Source: Streptomyces sp. NBC_00557
Lineage (GTDB): Bacteria > Actinomycetota > Actinomycetes > Streptomycetales > Streptomycetaceae
Assembly (NCBI RefSeq): GCF_036345995.1
Contig: NZ_CP107796.1
Span: 1,426,001 to 1,490,000, forward strand
Reading direction: 5' to 3'
DNA length: 64,000 nt
Positions 41,842 to 56,251 of the stretch are shown here, one piece after another. Every line of letters begins with the position of its first letter. The stretch's first letter is position 1. The notes below the pieces were generated by a model. That model ran no database searches. It was not told the DNA's origin and saw nothing but the letters and a program-made list of their open reading frames with translations. A program made the position numbers and the translations under genes.

Positions 41842-44800
41842 GTGGACGTCTTCAAGGTGCACGAGCAGCTGATCGCCGACTACCAGGACTTCACCACGGG
41901 CTCCGTCGTCGTGAAGAACGAGCGGATCGAGGAGACCGTCCGCGAGGCGCTCGTGCAGGGCAACCAGTGGCCCGACCCGTGGCTCTCCCTGAACCCCAGC
42001 TTCGCCCCCGGCGGCACCGTCGGTCAGCTGGTGACCGAAGGGCTGCTGCACCCGGAGTGCGAGCGGATCTTCCGCGTGGGCAAGAAGAAGAACGGCCCGC
42101 CGGAACAGGGACGCCCCATCGCCTTCCACCGTCACCAGCGCGACGCGATCGAGGTGGCCCGAGCCGGCGGGAGCTACGTGCTGACCACGGGCACCGGCTC
42201 CGGCAAGAGCCTCGGCTACATCGTGCCGATCGTGGACAGTGTGCTGCGCGCCAAGCAGCAGGGAGCCACCTCCGGCGTCCAGGCGATCATCGTCTACCCC
42301 ATGAACGCCCTGGCCAACAGCCAGAAGTACGAGCTGGAGAAGTTCCTGCAGCACGGCTACGGCGAGGGCCGGGAGCCCGTCACCTTCGCGCGGTACACGG
42401 GCCAGGAGAAGGAGGACGAGCGCGAGAAGATCCTCGAGAGCCTGCCGGACATCCTGCTTACGAACTACGTCATGCTGGAGCTGATGCTCACCCGGCCCCG
42501 GGAGCGCAAGGCCCTCATGCGCGCCGCCCAGGGGTTGCGCTTCCTGGTCCTCGACGAGTTGCACACCTACCGCGGCCGCCAGGGCGCGGACGTCGCCCTG
42601 CTCGTGCGCCGGGTCCGCGACGCCTGTGCCGCACCGGACCTGCAGGTGGTGGGTACCTCGGCGACCATGTCGACCCAGGGAACGCTGGAGGACCGGCGGC
42701 GGGCCGTGGCGGACGTGGCGACGACCCTCTTCGCCACGCCGGTCACCCCGGAGCGTGTCGTGGGCGAGACCCTGGTGCGTGCAACGCGCGACCAGGACCC
42801 GTTGGACGCGGAACTGGCCGAGCGCATACGGACGCAGGCGCCGTCGACCGACTACCACGTCCTCGCCGCCGACCCGCTCGCCTCCTGGATCGAGACCGAG
42901 TTCGGGCTGCGCACGCTCACCGACGGCCCGGACAAGGGCGCTCTGGTGCGGGCCGAGCCGACGACGGTCCAGAGGGCGGCCCGCAAGCTGGCCGGGCGCA
43001 CCGGAGAGTCCTACGAGGACTGCGTGGCCGCCATCCGTGACACGCTGCACGCCGGCTCGCAGGCCCGGGACCCGGAGACCGGCCGTCCGCTGTTCGCCTT
43101 CCGGCTGCACCAGTTCCTGTCCAAGGGCGACTCGGTGTACGTCTCCCTGGAGGACGAGCAGACCCGGTACATCAGCCGCACCTACCAGGTGCGGGTGCCC
43201 GGCGCCAAGGACAAGATCCTGCTGCCGCTGTCCTTCTGCCGTGAGTGCGGCCAGGAGTACCTGACCGTGGCCCGCGAGGAGCGCGCGGACGGCTCGTACC
43301 GCTTCCGGCCGCGCACCGAGGACGACGAGGACAACGGCTACCTGTACGTCAGCGCCGACAACCCCTGGCCGGACGAGACCGGCAAGGCGATCGACGAGCA
43401 GCGCTTCCCCGACAGCTGGCTGAAGTCGGACGAGGACCGGGGTGTCCAGATGCTCGTCGACAGCCGCCGGAAACGCGTGCCGCAACCGGTGTGGGTCAGG
43501 CCCGACGGCTCGGTCGTCGACCGGGATCAGGGCCTGTACGCGGCCTACATCCCGATGCCGTTCATGTTCTGCCTCAACTGCGGGGTCAGCTACGAGTCCG
43601 CGCGCGGTAAGGACTTCAGCAAGCTGATGACGATGGACCAGGAGGGCCGCTCCACGGCCACCTCCGTCATCAGCTCCAGCATCGTGCGCCACCTCAAGCA
43701 GCTGCCGCCCAGCGAGCTCGACGAGGACGCCCGCAAGCTGCTGACGTTCGTCGACAACCGCCAGGACGCAAGCCTCCAGGCCGGCCACCTCAACGACTTC
43801 GTCCTGGTGACCCAGTTGCGCGGGGCCCTCTACCAGGCCATGACGGAGGCCGGCGAGGAGGGCCTGCTGCACGAGGACCTGGCACCGGCGGTGGTCGCCA
43901 AGCTGGGCCTGAAGCCGCAGGACTACTCCGCGAACCCCAAGGAGGGGTCCCGCCAGGCCCGGCGTACCCTGGGTGCCCTGGCCAAGGTGGTCGAGTACCG
44001 CCTGTACCTCGACCTGGAGCGCGGCTGGCGGGTCACGATGCCCAACCTGGAGCAGACCGGCCTGCTGCGGCTGGAGTACGCGGACCTGGAGGAGATCACC
44101 GCGGAGGAGGACCGCTGGGCGCAGGCGTCCAGGCCGCTGCGCACCGCCGATCCGGCCACCCGCGCGGAGCTGTCCCGCATCCTCCTGGACGAGCTGCGGC
44201 GCGTGCGCGCCCTGGACTTCCCGTACTTCGAGCAGTCCGACTTCGATGAGCTGCGCAGGCTGTCGTATCTGCTGAACGACGCGTGGGGGCTCGCCGAGAC
44301 CGAGCGCACCCCGCCTCCTCCGGGCACGGCGTACGTGCGTCCGGGCCGCCCGAACCGGTCCCGCAGCGAGATGAACATCACCGCCCGGGGTGCCTTCGGC
44401 AAGTTCCTGCGCCGGCCCGGCCGGTTCCCGGCAATGGACCGCGCCCTGACCCTGGACGAGGCGCAGCAGGTGATCGTCGACCTGGTCGAGGTGCTGGAGG
44501 ACGGTGGCCTGCTGACCGAGGTGCCCGCGGGGCGCGGGGAGTCGCCCGGGTACCGCATCAACCACACGGCGGTGGTGTGGACGGCCCGCGACGACGAGTT
44601 CGGCGCGGTGGACCGGCTGCGCCGGACGTACGGCAAGGACCGGGGTCCCCGGGTCAACCCGTTCTTCAAGAACCTCTACAAGAACGTCGCCGGCACGCTC
44701 GCCGGGCTGCTCGCGCGTGAGCACACCGCGCAGGTGCCCGCGCCGGTCCGGGAGAAGCGCGAGGAGGACTTCCGCAACGGCACCCCGCTGCCCCTGCTCT

Positions 44801-47070
44801 ACTGCTCCCCCACCATGGAGCTGGGCGTGGACATCGCGAGCCTGAACGCGGTGGCGATGCGCAACGTGCCGCCGACACCCGCCAACTACGCCCAGCGCAG
44901 CGGCCGGGCCGGCCGGCAGGGTCAGCCCGCGCTGGTCACGACGTACTGCGCCACCGGCAACAGCCACGACCAGTACTACTTCCGTCTGTCCCACCTGATG
45001 GTGGCCGGCGAGGTGGCCCCGCCCCGCCTGGACCTGGCCAACGAGGACCTGGTGCGCTCGCACGTGCACGCCATCTGGCTGGCGGAGACGGGCCTGGAGC
45101 TGGGCCGGCGCATTCCGCACATCCTGGACGCCGACGGCGAGACGCCCTCGCTGCGGCTCTTCCCGCACGTCGTCGAGCAGATCCGGGACCCCGCGGCGCA
45201 GCGGCGGGCGCTGAAGCGGGCCACCGCGGTGCTGAAGGAGTCGCTGGACCGGCTGAGCGCCACCTCCTGGTGGGACGAGCAGTGGCTGGAACGCACGGTG
45301 GAGAAGGCGCCGGGCGGATTCGACAACGCGCTCGGCCGCTGGCGGGAGCTGTTCCTCAAGGCGCTTCGGGAGCGGGAGGTCCAGCACCGGCGCATCCTCG
45401 ACAACACGCTGGGCAAGGAGGCCTCCGCGCAGGCGGAGCGCCGCCGGCACCAGGCGGAGACGCAGCTGAAGCTGCTGAAGAACGAGGACACCTCGGGCAG
45501 CACCCTGCTGTCGGACTTCACGCCCTACCGGTATCTGGCCTCCGAGGGTTTCCTGCCCGGGTACTCCTTCCCCCGCCTGCCGCTGGCCGCGTTCATCCCC
45601 GGCACCGGGCGGGCCGCGCGCGGCGGCCGGGACGGCGACTACCTCCAGCGCTCGCGCTTCATCGCGATCCGCGAGTTCGGCCCGGGTGCCTTCATCTACC
45701 ACGAGGGGAGCCGCTTCCAGGTCGACCGCATCCAGCTGCCCACCAGCGCCTCGGGTGATCTGCAGACCGAGGAGGCCAAGGTCTGCGAGCACTGCGGCTA
45801 CCTGCACACCGGCGAGACGCTGGAGAACACCTGCGACTTCTGTCACCGGGAGCTGACCGAGGCCCGCTACAACCTGCTCCAGCTGCGCACGGTGTTCACC
45901 AAGCGCCGGGACCGGATCTCCTCGGACGAGGAGGAGCGGCAGCGCACCGGCTACGTCGTCGAGGTGTCGTACAAGTTCAACAAGCACGGCACGCGGGACG
46001 GATCGCTGAACGCGGCGGCACTCGATGCGGACGGTGCGCAGCTCGCCGAGCTGACCTACGGCGACAGCGCCACCGTCCGCCTGACCAACCTCGGCTACCG
46101 GCGCAGCAAGCAGCGCTCCGGCTTCTGGCTGGACCCGGTCGAGGGCAAGTGGCTGGACGCCAAGAAGGACCAGGACAAGCCGGGCAAGGAAACCACCGAG
46201 GAGCAGGACGGGCTGGAGAGCGCGGAGAAGGCGGACCGCAAGGTGCCGGTGATCCCGTACGTCCAGGACACCCGCAACATCCTGGTCCTCCAGCTCGCCG
46301 AGAAGGTGGCCCCCGAGGTGGCGGTGACGCTGCAGTACGCGCTGGAGCGGGGTATCGAGGCGGAGTTCGAGCTGGAGGACGGCGAGCTGGACACCGAGCA
46401 GCTGCCTCCGCTCGACGGTCCGCGGGACCGCATCCTGTTCATCGAGAGTGCCGAGGGCGGGGCGGGCGTGCTGCGCCGCCTGCAGGCCGAGCCGGACGCG
46501 CTGCGCCGGGCCGCGGCCCGTGCTCTGGAGATCGCCCACTTCGAGCCCGACGGCAGGGACAAGGGCGGCCGGGACGGCGGCCCGCGCTGCGAAATGGGCT
46601 GCTACGACTGCCTGCTGTCCTTCGGCAACCAGCGCTGGCACCAGGTCATCGACCGCAAGCTGGTGAAGGACCTGCTGCTGCGCTTCGCCGGAGCCAAGGT
46701 CGCCGACGCGGGCCCGGGCGTCTCCCGCGACGAGCGCGCCAAGGCCCTCACGGACGGCGCCGACAGCTCGCTGGAGCGCCGGTTCATCGCCTTCCTGTCC
46801 AGGAAGGGCCTGAAGCTGCCCGACAAGCAGCAGGTCTTCGTCTCCAGTGCGCTGTCCCGCCCGGACTTCGTGTACGAGACGAAGACCGGCCCGGTGGCCG
46901 TGTTCATCGACGGGCCGCACCACGACGACGACGTACAGGCCCAGCGGGACGAGGACGCGCAGGAGCGGCTGTACGACGACGGCTGGGACGTCATCCGCTT
47001 CCGTCATGACGACGACTGGTCGGAGGTCGTCGGCCGCTACCGTTCGGTGTTCGGCTCCGACGCCTCCTGA
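41842..47070 (+). CDS. DUF1998 (DrmA/DrmB-like) helicase with C-terminal nuclease
   Basis: A 1,742-residue SF2 helicase. GTG 41842 (VDVFKVHEQL) follows GAGGG and starts the conserved region; earlier GTGs add no conserved sequence. Walker A is TTGTGSGKSLGYIVP (about 116), motif II FLVLDELHTYRGRQGAD (DELH, about 237), and helicase C ELGVDIASLNAVAMRN and YAQRSGRAGRQGQ (about 992-1030). Zinc-binding Cys pairs lie at CRECGQEY, CLNCGVSY and CEHCGYLH...CDFC. The DUF1998/MrfA-type cluster is CEMGCYDCLLSFGNQRW (about 1582). The last 90 residues are a Vsr-like nuclease (RPDFVYETKTGPVAVFIDGP, then HHDDD). Combines features of DISARM DrmA and DrmB with a nuclease. Confidence 0.85.
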   Translation: MDVFKVHEQLIADYQDFTTGSVVVKNERIEETVREALVQGNQWPDPWLSLNPSFAPGGTVGQLVTEGLLHPECERIFRVGKKKNGPPEQGRPIAFHRHQRDAIEVARAGGSYVLTTGTGSGKSLGYIVPIVDSVLRAKQQGATSGVQAIIVYPMNALANSQKYELEKFLQHGYGEGREPVTFARYTGQEKEDEREKILESLPDILLTNYVMLELMLTRPRERKALMRAAQGLRFLVLDELHTYRGRQGADVALLVRRVRDACAAPDLQVVGTSATMSTQGTLEDRRRAVADVATTLFATPVTPERVVGETLVRATRDQDPLDAELAERIRTQAPSTDYHVLAADPLASWIETEFGLRTLTDGPDKGALVRAEPTTVQRAARKLAGRTGESYEDCVAAIRDTLHAGSQARDPETGRPLFAFRLHQFLSKGDSVYVSLEDEQTRYISRTYQVRVPGAKDKILLPLSFCRECGQEYLTVAREERADGSYRFRPRTEDDEDNGYLYVSADNPWPDETGKAIDEQRFPDSWLKSDEDRGVQMLVDSRRKRVPQPVWVRPDGSVVDRDQGLYAAYIPMPFMFCLNCGVSYESARGKDFSKLMTMDQEGRSTATSVISSSIVRHLKQLPPSELDEDARKLLTFVDNRQDASLQAGHLNDFVLVTQLRGALYQAMTEAGEEGLLHEDLAPAVVAKLGLKPQDYSANPKEGSRQARRTLGALAKVVEYRLYLDLERGWRVTMPNLEQTGLLRLEYADLEEITAEEDRWAQASRPLRTADPATRAELSRILLDELRRVRALDFPYFEQSDFDELRRLSYLLNDAWGLAETERTPPPPGTAYVRPGRPNRSRSEMNITARGAFGKFLRRPGRFPAMDRALTLDEAQQVIVDLVEVLEDGGLLTEVPAGRGESPGYRINHTAVVWTARDDEFGAVDRLRRTYGKDRGPRVNPFFKNLYKNVAGTLAGLLAREHTAQVPAPVREKREEDFRNGTPLPLLYCSPTMELGVDIASLNAVAMRNVPPTPANYAQRSGRAGRQGQPALVTTYCATGNSHDQYYFRLSHLMVAGEVAPPRLDLANEDLVRSHVHAIWLAETGLELGRRIPHILDADGETPSLRLFPHVVEQIRDPAAQRRALKRATAVLKESLDRLSATSWWDEQWLERTVEKAPGGFDNALGRWRELFLKALREREVQHRRILDNTLGKEASAQAERRRHQAETQLKLLKNEDTSGSTLLSDFTPYRYLASEGFLPGYSFPRLPLAAFIPGTGRAARGGRDGDYLQRSRFIAIREFGPGAFIYHEGSRFQVDRIQLPTSASGDLQTEEAKVCEHCGYLHTGETLENTCDFCHRELTEARYNLLQLRTVFTKRRDRISSDEEERQRTGYVVEVSYKFNKHGTRDGSLNAAALDADGAQLAELTYGDSATVRLTNLGYRRSKQRSGFWLDPVEGKWLDAKKDQDKPGKETTEEQDGLESAEKADRKVPVIPYVQDTRNILVLQLAEKVAPEVAVTLQYALERGIEAEFELEDGELDTEQLPPLDGPRDRILFIESAEGGAGVLRRLQAEPDALRRAAARALEIAHFEPDGRDKGGRDGGPRCEMGCYDCLLSFGNQRWHQVIDRKLVKDLLLRFAGAKVADAGPGVSRDERAKALTDGADSSLERRFIAFLSRKGLKLPDKQQVFVSSALSRPDFVYETKTGPVAVFIDGPHHDDDVQAQRDEDAQERLYDDGWDVIRFRHDDDWSEVVGRYRSVFGSDAS

Positions 47071-47115
47071 CCTGCCTCTGTCCGCACCACGCACGTTCTT
47101 CCGAAAGGTCCACCG

Positions 47116-50100
47116 ATGACGTCGTCCACCACCGCCGCGCCCTCCCGGGACGGCGAACAGCGGTTCGCGGTCGGCTCGCTGGTGCGGGCCCGCGGCCGGG
47201 AATGGGTCGTGCTGCCCGAGTCGAAGCCCGAGTTGCTCGTCCTGCGCCCGCTGGGCGGCACCGACGACGACATCGCCGGGGTGCTGCCCGCCCTGGAGAC
47301 GGTGAAGCACGCCAGTTTCGCCCCGCCGAGCCCCGCCGACCTCGGTGACCAGGCGGCGGCCGGACTGCTGCGCAGCGCCCTGCGGATCGGGTTCCGCTCC
47401 AGCGCGGGCCCGTTCCGCTGCCTGGCCGGCATCTCCGTGGAGCCCCGCCCGTACCAGTTGGTGCCGCTGCTGATGGCGTTGCGGCAGGAGACCGTGCGGC
47501 TGCTGATCGCCGACGACGTCGGTATCGGCAAGACGGTGGAGGCCGGGCTGATCGCCAAAGAGCTGCTGGCCCAGGGCGACGCCCGCGGGCTGGTCGTACT
47601 GTGCAGCCCGGCGCTCGCGGAGCAGTGGCGGGCGGAGCTGCGCGGCAAGTTCGGCATCGACGCCGAGCTGGTGCTGGCCTCCACGATCGGGCGTCTGGAG
47701 CGCAGCCGCCTGTACGGGAAGTCGGTGTTCCGCCCGGACCGCAACTACGTCGTCTCCACCGACTTCATCAAGTCGCCCCGGCACCGGGACGAGTTCATCA
47801 ACAACTGCCCCGACCTGGTGATCGTCGACGAGGCGCACACCTGCGTCGCGGACACCTCCCCGGGCGGCGGCCGCCGGCAGCGCCAGCTGCGCTACGCCCT
47901 GCTGCGCACCCTCGCCGACGACCCCGCACGCCACCTGGTGCTGGTGACGGCGACCCCGCACAGCGGCAAGGAAGAGCCTTTCCGTAACCTGCTCGGCCTG
48001 CTGGACAAGAGACTGGAGTCGGTCAGCCTCGACCACGAGGCGGGCCGCACCCTGCTCGCCCGGCACTTCGTGCAGCGCCGCCGCGCCGACATCCGCGACG
48101 ACTTCCGCGACGACGCCAACTTCCCGAGCGACCGGCTCTCCCGCGAGGTCTCCTACACGCTGCACCCGGAGTACCGGAACCTCCTCGACGAGGTGCTCGG
48201 CTACGCCCGCGAGACGGTGCGCAGCGCGGACGGCGCCCTCCAGCAGCGCATCCGCTGGTGGTCGGCGCTGGCCCTGCTGCGCGCGCTCGGCTCCTCCCCC
48301 GCCGCCGTCGGCAAGACGCTGCGCACCCGGGCCGGGGTGCAGGACGCCGACTCGGTGACCGAGGCCGACGCCATCGGCAGCCGCACGGTCACCGACCCCG
48401 CCGACGACGAGTCGGCCGAGTCCGCCGACGCTGTCCCCGGCACCCTGCTGGTCCCCGGCGACACCGACCCGGACGCCCAGTCCCTGGACGAGGAGGACCG
48501 CGCCCGTCTGCTGACCATGGCCGAGGCCGCCGAGGCGCTCGCCGGCCCGGCGAAGGACCGCAAGCTGAAGCAGCTCATCGCCACGGTGCAGGAGCTGCTG
48601 GACGAGGGCTACAACCCCATCGTCTTCTGCCGTTTCATCTCCACCGCCGAGTACGTCAAGGCCCACCTGGACGCGGCCCTCAACAAGGGCGGCAAGGGCA
48701 AGAAGGGCAGCGGGAAGAAGGCGTACGCCATCGAGGCGGTCACCGGCGAGCTCTCCCCCGACCAGCGGGTGGCCCGTATCGCCGCGCTGACCGAGGAGGA
48801 CGAGGACGGCGAGACGCCCCCGGAGCGCCGGGTGCTGGTGGCCACCGACTGCCTCTCCGAGGGCGTGAACCTCCAGGAGAGCTTCGACGCCGTCATCCAC
48901 TACGACCTGGCCTGGAACCCGACCCGGCACGAGCAGCGGGAGGGCCGCGTCGACCGCTTCGGGCAGCGCCGGGACGTCGTCAAGGCGGTCACGCTGTACG
49001 GCTCCGACAACGCGATCGACGGCATCGTCCTGGACGTGCTGCTGCGCAAGCACGCCCGTATCCGCAAGGCGACCGGCATCTCCGTCCCCGTCCCGGACTC
49101 CTCCGAGAACGTGATGCAGGCGGTCCTGGAGGGGCTCATCCTGCGCGGTGAGCGGGCCGAGTTCGAGCAGGAGGGCCTATTCGCGGTGGAGTCGGTCGCC
49201 GGGAAGCAGGCGGCGGACCTGCACGAGGCCTGGCAGAGCGCCGCCGAGCGGGAGAAGGCGTCGCGCTCCCGGTACGCACAGCACGCGGTGAAGAAGGAGG
49301 AGGTGGCCCAGGAGGTCGCCGAGGTTCGGGCGTCGCTCGGCACGGGTGAGGAGGTACGCCGCTTCACCCGTCACGCCCTGACCGCGTTGCGCGGCGTCGC
49401 GGGCCCGCTGCGCGGCGAACCGGACGGCTTCACCCTGCACACCGACGCCCTGCCCGCCGCCCTGCGCGACGCCTTCGGCACGCTGCTCGGCCCGCGCCAT
49501 CCCCGGCCGGTGGCGTTCCACAACGCGCCGACCGCCCCGCGCGGTGAGGTGGCGCTCACCCGCACCGACCCGGTCGTGGCGGCCGTCGCCCGTTTCGTCC
49601 TCGACGCGGCGCTCGACGACCGGATGCCGCAGTGGCAGCGCCCGGCCCGCCGCTGCGGAGTGGTCCGTACGACGGCGGTGGCCAAGCGCACCACGCTCCT
49701 GCTGGTCCGCTACCGCTTCCAGCTCACGCTGCCCCGCCGCGACGACAAGAACCCTCAGCAACTGGCCGAGGACGCCCGCCTGCTGGCCTTCCGCGGCGGC
49801 GCGGCGAACCCCGAGTGGCTGCCCGAGGAGGAGGCGTTCGCACTGCTGGACGCCCGTGCGGCGCAGAACACGGAACGCCAGTTCGCCGAGGACCACATCA
49901 CGAAGATCCTGTCCTCTCTCGACTCCCTCATGCCCACGCTGGAGCAGCACGGCGAGGAGCTGGCGACCCGCCTGCTGGAGTCGCACCGCCGGGTGCGCGG
50001 CGCCTTCCGGGACGTGCGCGGCGCCTCCGGCCCGGCCCGCCGCGGCCTGCGCGTCGCCGTCCAGGGCCGCCCGGACGTGCTCGGCGTGTACCACTACCTG

Positions 50101-50147
50101 CCGGTCCCCGTCCTCACCGGCACCACCACGAACGGGGAAGCCCGCTG

Positions 50148-50148
<1 letters not shown>
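47116..50148 (+). CDS. SNF2-like helicase, DrmD-type
   Basis: A 1,010-residue SNF2/RapA-like helicase. FAVGSLVRARGREWVVLP opens an N-terminal tudor-like segment. Walker A is IADDVGIGKTVEAGLIAKEL (about 130), motif II LVIVDEAHTCVAD (about 234), and TATPHSGK motif III. The helicase C part has LVATDCLSEGVNLQESFDAV and HEQREGRVDRFGQRRDVVK (about 573-620). This matches DrmD of class 1 DISARM and the SNF2 partner in helicase-methylase defence sets. ATG 47116 has GAAAGG upstream, and the stop overlaps the methylase start by one base (TGATG). Probably translocates on unmodified DNA and restrains or couples the partner nuclease and methylase. Confidence 0.85.
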
Positions 50149-54284
<4,136 letters not shown>

Positions 54285-54396
54285 CCCGACCGCGACCACA
54301 CCACCGCGCCTGAGCAACCCCCCACCGGCGTACCGCCCAAGCGGTGCGCCGTACTCGGCGTCTCCATTACCACCCCGCACCGCCCAGGAGCCGCCC

Positions 54397-56049
54397 GTGG
54401 AACCACGCAACTACCGCATGGTCGTGTCGACCAAGCAGGACTTCGTCACGGCCTCCGCCATCGCGGATCGCCAACTGCACCACTGGCTGGGGGTGATGAA
54501 GCGATACGACACCTCGGCCCTGGACGAGGGCCGCAACGAGATAGCCGAGGGGGTGACCCTCGACTACGACACCGTTTCCGGCCGGCACGGCGCCTACTCC
54601 CGCTGGCGCCTGCGCGAGTGGAAGGAGCGGCCGGTCCCGGGCACCTGGCAGTCCACGCTCGTCGTCCGCTCGGACCCCCGGGAGGACGACCGCCGCACCT
54701 GGATCCAGGTCGACATCGAGCACCTTCCGGCGTCCTCGACCGTGCGGCCCATCCGCGCCAACATCCCCGGTATAGCCAAGCTGCTGCTCGACGCGCTCGA
54801 CACCCAGGACGGTCTCGCCGACGTCGGCACGGTCCCGAAGTTCATCGAGCCGGACGACGTTGAGGAGGTGATCGAGGAACTCTGCGACCTGGACCGCCGG
54901 CTCCCCATCGTCGTGGCGAGCGTGCCGTTCGGTAAGGACCCGGAAGCCTGGACCGAGAAGGTCGTCGAACCGGCCTTCAAGCACCTCACCGGCCTCGCCG
55001 TGATGTACGTGCTCCCCACGGACGCCCAGCAGTTGTTCGACGACGCCTTCGACTACCACCGCGTCTTCGGTGGCGGCATCCGCACCTACCTCCCGGGCGT
55101 GGACCCGGCCTGGCAACCCGACGCCCAGCGCCACCTCGTGATGTCACGGGCCACGCTGGAGGCGAACCCGAAACGCGCGGCGGCCATCCTCGCGGCCCTC
55201 CCCCAGCGGCTGGCCTCGCGCCTACCGCTCCCCGGGCCCCTGGACAACCTGCCCGTCCAGCGCACCCGCCCCCGCCCGGCGACCCACGGTTCCGGCCTGA
55301 GCGAACTCCGCGCGGAGAACGCCACCCTCACCAAGATGCTCGAAGAGGCCGAGCAGCGCGAGAACGCCTACGGGGACGTCCTGAGCGACCTGCGCCAGCA
55401 GCTCCAGATCGCTGCGGAGCAGGAGTTCGACCAGGCCGCCGAGAACCAGGACCTGTACGCCAAGCTCAAGCACGCCGAGCGCCAGGTACGGGCCCTTCAG
55501 ATACGGCTCGAAAAGGCCGGTCAGTACGACCTCGCGCACGCACCCGTCGAGGAACCCGCCGACTACCCGGCCACCTTCGCCGAGATCCTCGACCGGATGG
55601 GCAAGTTCCCCCACCTGAGCTTCACGGGCAACCGCAAGATCACCAGGGAACTCGACGCCCAGTGCATCGGCAACTGGGTCGAGGTCGCCTGGGACGCCCT
55701 CCACGCGCTCAACGACTACGCCGCGGCGTCAGCCGACGGAACGGCGGGCGGCGACTTCCGCTACTGGTGTTCCCACCTGCCGGACGACTGCGAGCACCCC
55801 TTCCCGGCGGGCAAGGTCAAGATGAAGGAGTCCAAGACCGTGGGGAGCCGCGAGGACTGGCGCCGTGAGCGCACATTCCCGGTTCCCGAAGCCGTCGATC
55901 GGAGCAAGAAGCTGTTCATGGAGGCCCACCTCCGCATCGGCGGCGGCAACACGGTGGCCCCACGGCTCTACTTCCACGACGACGGCCCCAACACCGGTTT
56001 TGTGTACGTGGGTTACTTCGGCCCGCACCCCACCAACACCAAGACTTGA
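54397..56049 (+). CDS. Coiled-coil protein of the helicase-methylase operon
   Basis: A 550-residue protein, function unknown, following the methylase after 112 bases. GTG 54397 has AGGAG just upstream. The N-terminal 270 residues form a globular domain (VTLDYDTVSGRHGAYSRWRL, TWIQVDIEHLPAS, LPIVVASVPFGKDPEAWTEK). A coiled coil runs from about 300 to 380 (LRAENATLTKMLEEAEQREN and on). The C-terminal domain ends in NTVAPRLYFHDDGPNTGFVY-type strands (LYF-DDG-TGFVYVGYFGPH), as in small RelE/ParE-fold or RNase-like proteins; this is only a shape resemblance. Its strand and position make it a likely accessory or second effector of the operon. Confidence 0.75.
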   Translation: MEPRNYRMVVSTKQDFVTASAIADRQLHHWLGVMKRYDTSALDEGRNEIAEGVTLDYDTVSGRHGAYSRWRLREWKERPVPGTWQSTLVVRSDPREDDRRTWIQVDIEHLPASSTVRPIRANIPGIAKLLLDALDTQDGLADVGTVPKFIEPDDVEEVIEELCDLDRRLPIVVASVPFGKDPEAWTEKVVEPAFKHLTGLAVMYVLPTDAQQLFDDAFDYHRVFGGGIRTYLPGVDPAWQPDAQRHLVMSRATLEANPKRAAAILAALPQRLASRLPLPGPLDNLPVQRTRPRPATHGSGLSELRAENATLTKMLEEAEQRENAYGDVLSDLRQQLQIAAEQEFDQAAENQDLYAKLKHAERQVRALQIRLEKAGQYDLAHAPVEEPADYPATFAEILDRMGKFPHLSFTGNRKITRELDAQCIGNWVEVAWDALHALNDYAAASADGTAGGDFRYWCSHLPDDCEHPFPAGKVKMKESKTVGSREDWRRERTFPVPEAVDRSKKLFMEAHLRIGGGNTVAPRLYFHDDGPNTGFVYVGYFGPHPTNTKT

Positions 56050-56053
56050 CGGC

Positions 56054-56251
56054 TCAACGTCCGGAGGCGAACCGTACGAACGCGTCCCACTCCCGGCGCC
56101 GGAAGGCGAGCTGGGCACGGGCAGGGTCCTTGGAGTCCCTCACGTGCACGGCACCGGGAGCGGCGGCGACCTCCAGGCATTCGCCGCCCTCCGCTCCGCT
56201 GTAGGTGCTCCTGAACCAGGCGAGTTCGGGCGAGGTTGCGTCAGTGCTCAT
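56054..56251 (-). CDS. DUF397 small regulatory protein
   Basis: A 65-residue DUF397 protein: LAWFRSTYSGAEGGECLEVA, then AVHVRDSKDPARAQLAFRRR, and EWDAFVRFA. Streptomyces encode dozens of these next to XRE-DUF5753 regulators; in the BldB/WhiJ-type pairs the small protein interacts with or antagonises the regulator. Its ATG overlaps the stop of the upstream XRE gene by four bases, so the two are made together. Confidence 0.92.
   Translation of the reverse strand: MSTDATSPELAWFRSTYSGAEGGECLEVAAAPGAVHVRDSKDPARAQLAFRRREWDAFVRFASGR

Noticed and set aside
41797..49053. A 2,418-codon open frame on the minus strand, and similar long ones at 37558-40845, 33992-36559 and 50094-52997
   Set aside because: These lie antisense to strongly supported helicase, pPIWI_RE and methylase genes. 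Their products are Val/Gly/Leu/Arg/His-rich without motifs, as expected for antisense frames in very GC-rich coding DNA.
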